Assembly: GCA_910583845.1 (NCBI GenBank)
Contig: CAJUAB010000004.1
Location: forward strand, 1 to 62,154
Direction: 5' to 3'
Source of the DNA: an uncultured Acetatifactor sp.
GTDB taxonomy: Bacteria > Bacillota > Clostridia > Lachnospirales > Lachnospiraceae
DNA: 62,154 nucleotides
How positions within the stretch are numbered: position 1 is the first letter of the stretch; each line of letters begins with the position of its first letter. Positions 41,605 through 50,133 of this stretch are shown here, piece after piece. The notes beneath the pieces were generated by a model. The model saw only the letters and a program-made list of their open reading frames with translations, searched no databases and was not told the origin of the DNA. Both the position numbers and the translations under genes were made by a program.

Positions 41605-42860
41605 CACGACAAACGCATGAATGTCTATTCTGCCCTAAATCTTAAATTATGGCTTTTTAAATTTTCATCAGTTCTTCTATAAACTGTGCCGGAGCAAAAC
41701 TTATATTGAACCGTTTTCTTCTTAACGACATTTTTGTTCCTCTTATCTCTATCAGTTTCAACATACTCAGGCACCACTTCCGTATTATATTCTGGTTCTG
41801 TGCCGCCGTCTTATCCAACGTCGTATTCGCATCTTCTTTAAATGTTACATCCAAATGCCAATGCATGCTCTCCACCGCCCAGTGCCCCCTTACTGCTCGG
41901 CTGAACAGTTCGATATCTTCCCCAAGACTGCTGATATAATACCGGTATTCCGTTTTCTCCGTTTCCCCTTTCTGGATGGTTTTCTTTTCCATCCCTATAC
42001 TTCTCAGTCCTTTCCACTGTTTTTTCTGATGCATCCATGCTATGTCTTCTGTCTGGTAGTACTCCCTTATCTCTATCTGGCCATGTGCTTTTTCCGTTGT
42101 TTTTTTATACCCAGGCCCTTTCTTTAGTCCTTCGCATATCTGCTTGTCTTCAAAATACTGCCGTATATCCGTTTCCAGATTTCCCTGGTTTCCCTTTACT
42201 GCCAGCACATAGTCCGCACGTCTCTTCCGAATGGTTTCCACGATTGCCGTCTGCGTCCCCATCGCATCAATGGTAACAATCTGACCTTTTATCTCTATGC
42301 TTTCCAGTACTTTGGGGATTGCCGTGATCTCATTGCTTTTTTCTTCCACCGCTTTCTGGCCCAGACAATATCCGTCTTCCCTGCTCCAAGCAGAAACGAT
42401 ATGGCATGGTTTTCTCCCTTCCCTTTTATTAGATCGCATGGTTTTCCCATCCACACAGATGATTTTTTTCAACTTTTCTCCTTCATTGCTGTCCAGCAGT
42501 TCCTGCCATTTGCGCTGGAGCTGCTGGAGATTTTCCGGACGTATCATCCCCATGACGCGCTGTATGGTATCATGGGATGGAATCCCGTTCTTTAATTCAA
42601 TATATTGTCTCAGATATTCCTCATTCCACTGCGCAAAATCTGCAATCTGTTCCCAAGTGTCTGCATTGGCAAGCGTTGCAAAAAGAACAATGATCAAAAT
42701 GTCCTTTATACTGTGGCGTACTTTTCTATGCTGCCTGACATCCTCAATGATTTCCATCCATTCCAATAACTGTTCCATAGTCCAATCTCCGTTTTTATTT
42801 TCATTATAACGGATATTTGGAATCTTTGTTCATTTTTTATTTACTCATGCGTTTGTCGTG
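41605..42860. mobile_element. Complete ISAs1-family insertion sequence
   Basis: A 1256-bp element bounded by 16-bp perfect inverted repeats CACGACAAACGCATGA (41605-41620) and its complement (42845-42860). The 9-bp target duplication CCGGTATTT flanks it at 41596-41604 and 42861-42869. One transposase gene fills it. The perfect ends and duplication indicate a recent insertion, probably still mobile. Confidence 0.93.
41657..42778 (-). CDS. ISAs1-family transposase
   Basis: A 373-residue H-repeat type transposase: N-terminal DDE_Tnp_1-associated region (KVRHSIKDILIIVLFATLANADTWEQIADFAQWNEEYL; PSHDTIQRVMGMI), then DDE core with Asp in ICVDGKTMRS, Asp in IVTIDAMGTQ and Glu in RGHWAVESMHWHLDVTFKED. 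Full length and intact. The only gene of the element at 41605-42860. Confidence 0.95.
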   Translation of the reverse strand: MEQLLEWMEIIEDVRQHRKVRHSIKDILIIVLFATLANADTWEQIADFAQWNEEYLRQYIELKNGIPSHDTIQRVMGMIRPENLQQLQRKWQELLDSNEGEKLKKIICVDGKTMRSNKREGRKPCHIVSAWSREDGYCLGQKAVEEKSNEITAIPKVLESIEIKGQIVTIDAMGTQTAIVETIRKRRADYVLAVKGNQGNLETDIRQYFEDKQICEGLKKGPGYKKTTEKAHGQIEIREYYQTEDIAWMHQKKQWKGLRSIGMEKKTIQKGETEKTEYRYYISSLGEDIELFSRAVRGHWAVESMHWHLDVTFKEDANTTLDKTAAQNQNIIRKWCLSMLKLIEIRGTKMSLRRKRFNISFAPAQFIEELMKI

Positions 42861-43194
42861 CCGGTATTTCCTGTATTTCTCTGCCGATTTTCTCCCGATC
42901 CGCGTCCGCTGCGGACTTCTCCGCCTGGAACGGCTGCTGCTCCGCCACTATAGGAGAATAGAAAACAGAAAAAAATCATTGTTTACTTCCCAGGAGCTCT
43001 CTCTTCTGGAGAGCGGTAAGCGGCTGTCGAACAAACTGCTGCAGGATGCCATCGTGGAAAGGCTGGGCATAGGCGCGGAGGATTATGAGCTCTTTCTGGG
43101 CGCTGCGGAGTACAGGCGCTGGGAGGAGCGCCAGAGAATATTTCATCAAGGGGCAGAGTTGTTTATAGAAGGTGTTTATAGAATATGTTCGTAA
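42861..43194 (+). pseudogene. Remnant of an HTH/TPR-type regulator disrupted by the insertion sequence
   Basis: The open frame that leaves the right end of the insertion sequence holds KSLFTSQELSLLESGKRLSNKLLQDAIVERLGIGAEDYELFLGAAEYRRWEERQRI. That pattern (rule of ESGK, LLQD..ERLG, DYE.FL, EY..W..RQ) resembles the linker from helix-turn-helix to repeats in Clostridial XRE regulators. Removing the element and one target copy joins it in frame to an ATG at about 41577 (MHCKRHDRY...). The end at 43194 lies inside an inverted repeat, so the 3' part is lost too. Identity of the parent is tentative. Confidence 0.5.
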
Positions 43195-43376
43195 ACAGCT
43201 CTGCCCCTTGATATTATTACAAAAACAGTATATATTATACATGGACTTTTGTACTGTTGGCATGAGCAGCATAGTTCGCACTCTGTAAGGGTATATTGCC
43301 ATAAGCGGCAGAAGCCGTATTCCATATAGCTTCTGCTGCTATGGATCAAGGGTCGGAAGAAGAATACTCTTCCGAC
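43147..43376 (+). promoter_or_regulatory. Structured non-coding leader ahead of the lipoprotein gene
   Basis: Three successive hairpins: 19-base arms 43147-43165 and 43192-43210 (CAAGGGGCAGAGTTGTTTA, 18 of 19 paired); 8-base arms 43308-43315 and 43329-43336; 9-base arms 43352-43360 and 43368-43376. The last ends 17 bases before the ribosome binding site. The first may be the terminator of the lost gene; the others could be a leader. No known riboswitch was recognised. Confidence 0.45.
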
Positions 43377-43407
43377 TCTTGGTATGGAAATACAGGAGGG
43401 AATGATT

Positions 43408-44826
43408 ATGACAGGGATACGACAATGGAATCCAAAGGGCCGGATAACCGCAATGGCGGTACTCGTGTTCACGCTGCTTCTGGCCGGATGTGGCAAGGAA
43501 GCGGCGGGGAGCGCAGAACCGTCGGACAAAAGCGTGGAGGAATCCCCGGAACAGACGGTGTCTGCCGAAATTGACGAACCGGAAACCACAGATCCGGCCC
43601 AGGAGACATCAGGGCAATTCCAATATGACGAGAAGCTGTTCGCCCTGGGACTGCCTGTCATAGAGGAGGACCAGGCCGTGGCGGAGGGAAGGACACTTCT
43701 GACGCTTCAGGCATCCCTGGTAAATCCCTGGCTGAAATATTCGATCGCGGGCTTCAACCGCCAGAGTACGGATTATTTCGTCAGACTCGAAGAGACCTAT
43801 GATGAGGACGTCGAAGAGCGGCTTTCCGTGGAACTCATGGCGGGAAGAGGGCCTGATATCATTACCGGAAGTGTGATGAATGTCAGTGAAAGCATCCTGA
43901 AAAAAGGAGTGCTGGTGGATCTGGCTCCCGGACTGGATGCCATGGGAATCACCGATGAGGAATATTTTCCGGCCGTCCGGGCGTTACGCATGGAGGATCA
44001 TGTCTACGGTATACGTACTAATATCCATCCGAACGGATACTGGATGCGGGAATCGGTGCTGGGCGGCAGAGAACAGCCGGATATAGAGACTCTGGTGGAA
44101 AAGCTCTATACTTACCCGGATCAGGAAGCGGTGTGGCATACCAATGCCCGTTCCGAGATCATTCTGGAATACCTGCTGTCCGGATCGGAAAACCTGTGGG
44201 GAATGATCGACTGGGAAAATGGTACCTGTGATTTCTCCGGGGAACTGTTCGCCAGGATACTTGAGATTGCGAAACACTATGCGGACCCGGAGAGAAAGAC
44301 CCAGGATGCAGAAGAGAGATGGCTGGTGTTTTTTTACAACCCTGTGCGGGATTCCCGCAAACAGGTGGAGAGCGAGGGAAAAGTTATTATCAACTACCCC
44401 TTTGACGATGGGAACCACCCCGCTTACGAGCGCATAGGCGAGGTACTGATGATAAATGCCAATTCAAAGCATCAGGAGGGAGTCTGGGACTTCTTTGCAT
44501 ATCTTCTGGGCGGGGAGGGACAGTGCTACGCGACAGACCCTTCTTCCCTGACAGTCAGTAAGGAGATGTCACGAAATAGTTTTGCCTATTATCTGAACCT
44601 GCTGGAAGAAGGACGGATGCAGACCACAATGGATTTTACACCGGAATCCATTGAGGAACTCTACGCATTTACGGAAGATGCGCGCGATATACCTCTGGGC
44701 ACGAAGGAAATCCTTGACATTATTTATGAGGAAGCCCAGACATTCTGTGACGGAGACAAACCGTTGGAAGAGGTGTGCAACGTTATCCAGAAAAGGGTAC
44801 AGCTCTACATCAGCGAGACGAAGTAG
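43408..44826 (+). CDS. Extracellular solute-binding lipoprotein
   Basis: A 472-residue lipoprotein: signal with RITAMAVLVFTLLLAGC lipobox, acidic Ser/Glu-rich linker (~25-70), then a family-1-type binding domain (TLQASLVNPWLKYSIAGFNRQSTDYFVRL; ELMAGRGPDIITGSV; GVWDFFAYLLGGEGQCYA). ATG at 43408 with AGGAGGG at 43394-43400. No permease genes adjoin, so it may be an orphan sensor or binding protein. Its C-terminus (NVIQKRVQLYISE) matches that of the reverse-strand lipoprotein at 45043-47373 (NINNRVQLYLDE), so the two share a domain. Confidence 0.85.
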   Translation: MTGIRQWNPKGRITAMAVLVFTLLLAGCGKEAAGSAEPSDKSVEESPEQTVSAEIDEPETTDPAQETSGQFQYDEKLFALGLPVIEEDQAVAEGRTLLTLQASLVNPWLKYSIAGFNRQSTDYFVRLEETYDEDVEERLSVELMAGRGPDIITGSVMNVSESILKKGVLVDLAPGLDAMGITDEEYFPAVRALRMEDHVYGIRTNIHPNGYWMRESVLGGREQPDIETLVEKLYTYPDQEAVWHTNARSEIILEYLLSGSENLWGMIDWENGTCDFSGELFARILEIAKHYADPERKTQDAEERWLVFFYNPVRDSRKQVESEGKVIINYPFDDGNHPAYERIGEVLMINANSKHQEGVWDFFAYLLGGEGQCYATDPSSLTVSKEMSRNSFAYYLNLLEEGRMQTTMDFTPESIEELYAFTEDARDIPLGTKEILDIIYEEAQTFCDGDKPLEEVCNVIQKRVQLYISETK

Positions 44827-44843
44827 CCTGTATAAAGACGCTG

Positions 44844-44874
44844 AAAGAGCTGTCGCAGTTTGCGGCAGCTCTTT
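44844..44874 (+). terminator. Terminator after the solute-binding lipoprotein gene
   Basis: Arms AAAGAGCTGTCGCA (44844-44857) and TGCGGCAGCTCTTT (44861-44874), one G/T pair, 3-base loop, 18 bases after the stop. Confidence 0.8.
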
Positions 44875-45042
44875 CTCGTAGGGGAAAAGAAGCGGGCTTA
44901 TCTTGCAGAGTTCTGTGGTTTCTGTGTTGCCCCCCTGGCTCTCAGCCGCCCGTGGGCTGTTCCTGCGCGTGTTTGAAGAATAGCTTTCATAAAATGCCGG
45001 GAGTCTGACACCCAGTATAAACGTATTTCCGCCCTACCGCTT

Positions 45043-47373
45043 TTAGTTCCCTTCATCCAAATACAGCTGAACACGATTGTTAATATTTCCAGCAACAGTT
45101 TCTGGTGATTTTCCCCCAAGATACATAGCGCTAAGTTCCTCTACAATAATCTTTCTAATCTGGCTGTAACCATAAGGAGATGCCTCGCATGTCTCTAAAA
45201 ATGCCGCCGCGCGGTGAAGAGCAGTGTCGCTGTCCCCAAACACCGCTATCTCCCGCTTATCATTCCCCATATACAAATGCCTGCCCGTGTCATCCTCCAT
45301 GATATAGTCTTCTGGAACCAGTTTGCGGACACTCATGCACAACGTCGTTGCCCTGGCCTGTAGTTCCTCCCCCAACAGGGTTTCCAGAAAACATACCGCC
45401 ACCTCTTTTTGCTCTATGTTGGCATTCACCACCAGCACACCGCCCTCTGCTACCAGGTAGCTCCCACACACGCCCTCGGTTGGATACCCTACAATGTTTC
45501 CATCTTCCGCCTCCATGTGCGCAAAGAAATCCAGAAAATCTGTATTATGCGTAAAATACCCCTGCAAAATGTCCTTACCGCCATTCAACCAGACTTCCGC
45601 ATCCGAAGGAGTGCCGCTCAGATCCGTATAGGTAAGCTCCAACAGCCGGATGAATCTCTCGTCATCGAAATGACACTTTCGCATCTCCCAGTCAATTAAA
45701 AAGGAATCTTTCAGACTGGGATTTATAAGGCTCAATACTGTTAGGGACGGTTCCATGTATTTACCCATCCTATAAGGAGGACAACTTCTGATTGCCCCTG
45801 TCAGTTTCCCTTTTTCCATCAGGTCAATCACATCCTCCAGTTTCCAGGTATTCCCCGTCCAGGTATCTGTGGCTACCGCAAGCGTTTCCGCCCGAACAGC
45901 CACGGGTACACCCACAAGTTTTCCCCCTACCGTTCCTATTTTCAGTGCACCGGGCAGAAGTTCCTCCTGCATATCCTCGGAGAGCAGTTCCCCTATATCC
46001 AGCAATAACCCTTTCTCCTCCAATAAAGCCATATCCTCCAACTGTACAAACAGCAGTTCAGGCCCCTTTCCCTGCGAAAGCTCGGCCAATATCCTGTCCC
46101 GGTTTTCCTGCGCTGATGCCTCCTCGTATTCATAGCGCAGGTCCGGTGTCTCCATGGAGGCTAACACAGTACACGCCGCCACCTGTTCTTTGGTCTCTCC
46201 ATTTGCGACAAGATCAGCCACTCGGACGGCTCCATTATTTTCCGGTTTCTGTTCCGTCAACACAGTAAGCCATTCCTTTGTCTCTTCTTCTTTTGATTTC
46301 ATCAGACAAAGGACAGGCGTCTGCCCCTTCCGCAATGCCAGCAGTGTCTGATAGCGGCTGTCAATTCCCGCTGCCCGTAGGTCAAATATCTGCGTCCGGT
46401 TGCCATTTCTGACATTCCAACGCACAATCACATCCGCCGCTCCCTCCTGTGACCTGTAATAGAGATCGTTCTCCAGCATGCCATATATCTGACGGATGTC
46501 AGGGGAGGCCGCATCCATCCTTGCCAATGACCGCAGTTCCCGTTTAGCAGTATCCACCCAAAAATATTCGTAGCATTTTTTCCCGTTATCATAGATGGGA
46601 AGAATCAATTCCCCTTCCGAGGTGCGCAAAACCCCTGGCATAGACTGTTCAGCCGTGCTTTCATATTCCAATATCATCTCGCCGTTTTGGTTAAACAAAA
46701 AGAAACCAAAACCCTTGTTTTCTCTGGGAACAGTCACACAAATATTACCCTTGCCATCACAGCGCCAGTCAAGAGACTGCAATATGGGCTGTAATGCAGG
46801 TTCCTCCTCTTGATAGAAACCCTTCTCTAAATAAATATCCCTGAAATCTACACTCTGGGTAACAGTCGCAAGATCCGTATACACCATCCCGTCCGCGGTC
46901 TGATAATACAAACCGTTCTCATCCTGTCTATACCCTACCCATCGAAACACATAATGTTCCCCATCCCACATATCCAGATCGCACAGAAACGCAAGCCCTT
47001 CCTCCAGCCCCAATTCCTCCAGGGAAATAGCCTTCGCCATGGGCTTTTCAAGGAAGGTATCATATGTTTCCAGAACATATTCCTTCCCCTCTCCTTTTCC
47101 CATATACCAAAACAATTCCTCACATACACCGCAATCCAAACGGCTCAGTTCTCCCTGCTTGATCTCCAGGGTCTGACTCTTATTGTGCTCCCAGGGCAGG
47201 TATTGTCCTGCCCAGAGAGCCTGTCCCTCCTCCTGTTTTCCTGTTATGGCAAAACCCTCTGTCATCCATGACGCCGTGTCCTCCGTCTGCTCTGGCAGAT
47301 CGACAGATTGTCCACAACCAATAAGAACTGCTGACATTAAAGATAACAGCAGGGGCTTGATATATCTTTCCAT
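45043..47373 (-). CDS. Large lipoprotein: N-terminal repeat-rich region fused to a solute-binding domain
   Basis: A 776-residue protein with lipoprotein signal (KPLLLSLMSAVLIGC). Residues ~25-370 have repeated beta-type stretches (EHYVFRWVGYRQDENGLYYQ, GFGFFLFNQNGEMILEY, LYYRSQEGAADVIVRWNVRNG) suggesting a beta-propeller. Residues ~410-776 resemble a family-1 binding protein (RILAELSQGKGPELLFVQLEDMALLEEKGLLLDIGELLSEDMQEELLP; VAVCFLETLLGEELQ). The C-terminal part is related to the lipoprotein at 43408-44826. It is the last gene of the agr-side transcript, 77 bases after the small exported protein. Function unknown; a surface receptor that binds a sugar or peptide is plausible. Confidence 0.78.
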   Translation of the reverse strand: MERYIKPLLLSLMSAVLIGCGQSVDLPEQTEDTASWMTEGFAITGKQEEGQALWAGQYLPWEHNKSQTLEIKQGELSRLDCGVCEELFWYMGKGEGKEYVLETYDTFLEKPMAKAISLEELGLEEGLAFLCDLDMWDGEHYVFRWVGYRQDENGLYYQTADGMVYTDLATVTQSVDFRDIYLEKGFYQEEEPALQPILQSLDWRCDGKGNICVTVPRENKGFGFFLFNQNGEMILEYESTAEQSMPGVLRTSEGELILPIYDNGKKCYEYFWVDTAKRELRSLARMDAASPDIRQIYGMLENDLYYRSQEGAADVIVRWNVRNGNRTQIFDLRAAGIDSRYQTLLALRKGQTPVLCLMKSKEEETKEWLTVLTEQKPENNGAVRVADLVANGETKEQVAACTVLASMETPDLRYEYEEASAQENRDRILAELSQGKGPELLFVQLEDMALLEEKGLLLDIGELLSEDMQEELLPGALKIGTVGGKLVGVPVAVRAETLAVATDTWTGNTWKLEDVIDLMEKGKLTGAIRSCPPYRMGKYMEPSLTVLSLINPSLKDSFLIDWEMRKCHFDDERFIRLLELTYTDLSGTPSDAEVWLNGGKDILQGYFTHNTDFLDFFAHMEAEDGNIVGYPTEGVCGSYLVAEGGVLVVNANIEQKEVAVCFLETLLGEELQARATTLCMSVRKLVPEDYIMEDDTGRHLYMGNDKREIAVFGDSDTALHRAAAFLETCEASPYGYSQIRKIIVEELSAMYLGGKSPETVAGNINNRVQLYLDEGN

Positions 47374-47449
47374 GGTGAATAAATCTCCCTTAATTATATA
47401 TTATGTTGCATTATCTTGCCGTAAAAGAATCTGGAGGATTTTACTCCGC

Positions 47450-47788
47450 TTAATAATAGTAATCCAAGCTGTTGCAGTGACTGTTGGAATGGATTTCCTT
47501 ATGGTGAATCTGTGTTGAAACAGTTCCATGTCCATTGGGACATACCCATGATACCTTATCTTCCGAGTAACTAATCGTACAAGATTCATGATGCAGCACA
47601 CCATTCTGGTCTGAATAATCTACTGTGTGATGTCCTGTGTTATGCCACAAATGCTCACCATACGACTTTAAAGTGGCTTCTGTACCGTACGTTGCACAAG
47701 AAGGGCATGTAGCAGCTAAAGCTGTTATGCTCATAGTCAAAAAGGCCGCCACTGATACTGCTGTCAAAACGATTTTTTTCTTTTTCAT
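47450..47788 (-). CDS. Small exported Cys/His-rich protein
   Basis: A 112-residue protein with a signal peptide (MKKKKIVLTAVSVAAFLTMSITALA, cleavage after ALA) and a mature part of ~86 residues with CPSC and WVCPNGHG pairs and ten His, like an exported zinc ribbon. RBS GGAGGAG precedes the ATG. I do not know the family. It lies directly downstream of agrB, so it may be made with the quorum-sensing genes. Confidence 0.75.
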   Translation of the reverse strand: MKKKKIVLTAVSVAAFLTMSITALAATCPSCATYGTEATLKSYGEHLWHNTGHHTVDYSDQNGVLHHESCTISYSEDKVSWVCPNGHGTVSTQIHHKEIHSNSHCNSLDYYY

Positions 47789-47908
47789 GTTTTACATCTC
47801 CTCCAATACAATAATTTTACACTTGGTGATCAGCTACTTTATTATATCTGCCCCATTGGTTTCACCTCCTTTCATACCGATCTGCTCTCAAATCTTACTC
47901 ATTGCATA

Positions 47909-48502
47909 CTACTCGGAAGATCTGCCTCTGAAATTTGCTTTTCCTGATAGATTTATGACTCCGGCAACCAAAGATATCCCTGCAATAAAAAATGTCATAC
48001 CTATACTTCTTATTACGCACTCCCATTTATTATATATTGCCAGTAAATATATCACCATTTCCGTTACCATAATTTTCCTGCTTATCTGTTGATAAATCAT
48101 ATGTTCAGATTCATCAAGCCTTTTCGCCGGATTACCAACAGGAGCAAGCCGCCATATGACGCATCCACTCACGATGCCATTTACAGTATAAAAAAATATA
48201 GTATGTTTAAAGCCCGCAAAAATTGTGAAAGCCATAAATAACATCCCCAATGATACAATCAAGCATCCTGTTTTGGTTGCAGCATGAAACCCACCCGTAT
48301 ATTTTCTTAAAGGAAACAACCAAAACCACACAAGTATCGCATCTCCGACACATCCAAAGCTCACACCGATGATTAATATCAGGATTGCACCCATCAAATC
48401 TCCGCCCATGCTCTCCAGACCATATTGCACAATTTCTCGCTCTTCATCTGTCACGATCCCATCCCGGGCAAAAATATTTGTCAGGTACTCTGCCAGCCTC
48501 AA
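47909..48502 (-). CDS. agrB: AgrB-type peptide processing protease
   Basis: A 197-residue membrane protein with about five hydrophobic segments. The catalytic pair of AgrB is visible: His73 in RKYTGGFHA and Cys80 in KTGCLIVS, spaced by seven as His77/Cys84 of S. aureus AgrB. It cuts and cyclises the AgrD peptide and helps export it. The start is a TTG at 48502 that overlaps the agrD stop (translational coupling); no ATG is near. Confidence 0.93.
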   Translation of the reverse strand: MRLAEYLTNIFARDGIVTDEEREIVQYGLESMGGDLMGAILILIIGVSFGCVGDAILVWFWLFPLRKYTGGFHAATKTGCLIVSLGMLFMAFTIFAGFKHTIFFYTVNGIVSGCVIWRLAPVGNPAKRLDESEHMIYQQISRKIMVTEMVIYLLAIYNKWECVIRSIGMTFFIAGISLVAGVINLSGKANFRGRSSE

Positions 48503-48642
48503 AACTTACGCAGTTTTTTTACTGCCTGCGGTTCCTTGGGCTGATAGCCCAGACAGGGGCATGTTGTGTTTGCCTCCATACTGGCAGACTTCTTCGCCAT
48601 GTTAACTATGGCCTTTTTTACTGCTGTTTTAATATTCTGCAT
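48499..48642 (-). CDS. agrD: AgrD-type cyclic lactone autoinducer precursor (47 aa)
   Basis: A 47-codon gene with AGGAGG just upstream. It has the three AgrD parts: an amphipathic basic N-terminal helix (MQNIKTAVKKAIVNMAKKSA), a core with Cys (TTCPCLGYQPKEP), and a charged C-terminal recognition tail (QAVKKLRKF). The YQPKEP motif after the ring is typical of Clostridial cyclic lactone autoinducers. The core has two Cys (28 and 30), so which closes the thiolactone is open. Overlaps agrB. Confidence 0.92.
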   Translation of the reverse strand: MQNIKTAVKKAIVNMAKKSASMEANTTCPCLGYQPKEPQAVKKLRKF

Positions 48643-48667
48643 ATTCTCTGCCCTCCTTTCAAAAGTG

Positions 48668-48738
48668 ATTTTAGCATAAAAAATGTTGTTGTGCCGTTTG
48701 ATGTCAAAATTAATGTAGTTTTATGTAAAAACCAATGT
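48668..48738 (-). promoter_or_regulatory. agrD promoter with 22-bp tandem repeat, likely LytTR regulator site
   Basis: Two adjacent 22-bp units (48717-48738 and 48695-48716) agree at 17 of 22 positions; each starts ACATT and has TTTT and ACAT at fixed places on the reverse strand. Downstream, TGCTAAAAT (extended -10; TAAAAT at 48673-48668) is 21 bases away. LytTR regulators such as AgrA bind direct repeats about two helical turns apart, just upstream of the -10, so this is the likely autoinduction site. Confidence 0.7.
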
Positions 48739-48862
48739 CATATATATAAATATCTGCCATTGGGAGAGTGATGAAATGCAGTAAAGTTCTTTTATGCAGA
48801 TCCCATTTGCTTATATACTAAAAAAACACAGCCATTCAAACAGCCATGCGTTTATCCACTTC

Positions 48863-50131
48863 CTATGCGTTTTTTGTCTCTGGCATATACAAGCAAGTCT
48901 TCACGCTAAAAATATCTTCCGCAATTTCTATGTCCATATCCCCCTGATAGGACTCAACAATTTTTTTCACATTCTTTAGCCCAATACCATGCTGTTCCTT
49001 TCTCTTTTTGGTTGAAAAAAATATTTTCTCCCCATTCTCTTGCAGCATATTCACAGTCCGAAAACTATTGTCAATCTGTATTTTCATAATTCCTTTCTTT
49101 AAAGAAATATCAACATACAATACTTTTCTATCCGACTGTCTTGCGGCCTCTATCGCGTTCTCCAACAAATTGCCAAGCAGGACATTGATATCAAAGGAAT
49201 GCTTGATATTCTCCGGTAGTATAACATTTACATCAACCTCCGTTAGCTCTTCTCTGGCCCTTTGCAGCATGTAATTTAAAACACTGTCAATCTCCACATT
49301 GCCGGAGGCAACCGCCTCCTCCGGATTACACATAAATTCTTCCATTTGTTGTACATAGCAACTTATTTCCCGCACCTCATACTTCTGCGCAAATGCTTTC
49401 AGTTCATTTATATGATGTTTCAAGTCGTGTTCTAACGCTTTTGTTCTTCTTTCGCTTTCCATTATTATACTTAGCTGATTTGAATAAATCTGCACCTTTT
49501 GTTCAAGCATTTCCGCCTCATATTTTTTTAAGACAAAATAAAGCGATTGATTGTATAGATAGAGCATGAAAAAGTTTATAACCAGCAGTCCAATACTTAC
49601 AACCGCAATCCCTACTTCCCGACAAACCTCTGTATAAATTAAAAACAGGATAATGGCGATACTGCACAGCGGCACAATCACAAATGAAAACTTAAAAGTC
49701 TGTTCTGTATTATTATGTATCGTGACTATTTTTCCAGCCAAAAACCAACAGATCAAAATCAATAAGACCGTTAGAATTTCGCAAATCTGGCTGAATGTCT
49801 GCCCGTCTAGATAATCAGCAAATATCACTACAACTGCCACATCACATCCCATATTTATCATATAAGTAGAACAAGTTACGAATACATTGGTTTTTATGGA
49901 TTTTGTATGCAGTCTGGCGATTGCACAGATGCCTATTAGATTACAGGCAATATTGATCCATGCCATATGAAATATCCAAAACAGTGCTATATTTGCTATA
50001 TAGTAGGCGGTGCATACACAAAATACCTTCTTTTTTCCCGCCTCCGATTTACCGGAAAAAATCTCTGAAAAACGATAAATCAAATAAATCCGTAACAAAT
50101 TTGTCAATGCGCAGATAATGAAATCAAGCAT
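48863..50131 (-). CDS. agrC: AgrC-type sensor histidine kinase (GHKL)
   Basis: A 422-residue kinase with six or seven N-terminal membrane segments (residues ~1-205), coiled coil, and cytoplasmic domain with H box LEHDLKHHINELKAFA and GHKL ATPase (LLGNLLENAIEAA; QIDNSF; GIGLKNVKKIVESYQG). It senses the cyclic peptide and phosphorylates the LytTR regulator whose gene ends 2 bases upstream. Confidence 0.92.
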   Translation of the reverse strand: MLDFIICALTNLLRIYLIYRFSEIFSGKSEAGKKKVFCVCTAYYIANIALFWIFHMAWINIACNLIGICAIARLHTKSIKTNVFVTCSTYMINMGCDVAVVVIFADYLDGQTFSQICEILTVLLILICWFLAGKIVTIHNNTEQTFKFSFVIVPLCSIAIILFLIYTEVCREVGIAVVSIGLLVINFFMLYLYNQSLYFVLKKYEAEMLEQKVQIYSNQLSIIMESERRTKALEHDLKHHINELKAFAQKYEVREISCYVQQMEEFMCNPEEAVASGNVEIDSVLNYMLQRAREELTEVDVNVILPENIKHSFDINVLLGNLLENAIEAARQSDRKVLYVDISLKKGIMKIQIDNSFRTVNMLQENGEKIFFSTKKRKEQHGIGLKNVKKIVESYQGDMDIEIAEDIFSVKTCLYMPETKNA

Positions 50132-50133
50132 AT

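Noticed and set aside
42817..43194. 125-codon frame starting inside the insertion sequence
   Set aside because: The first 15 codons are the insertion sequence end; only the part after 42861 belongs to the older gene, so it is listed as a remnant.
48643..48862. Terminator between agrC and agrD
   Set aside because: A T-run follows a GGCTGT direct repeat on the reverse strand, but no inverted pairing was found, so I did not call it.
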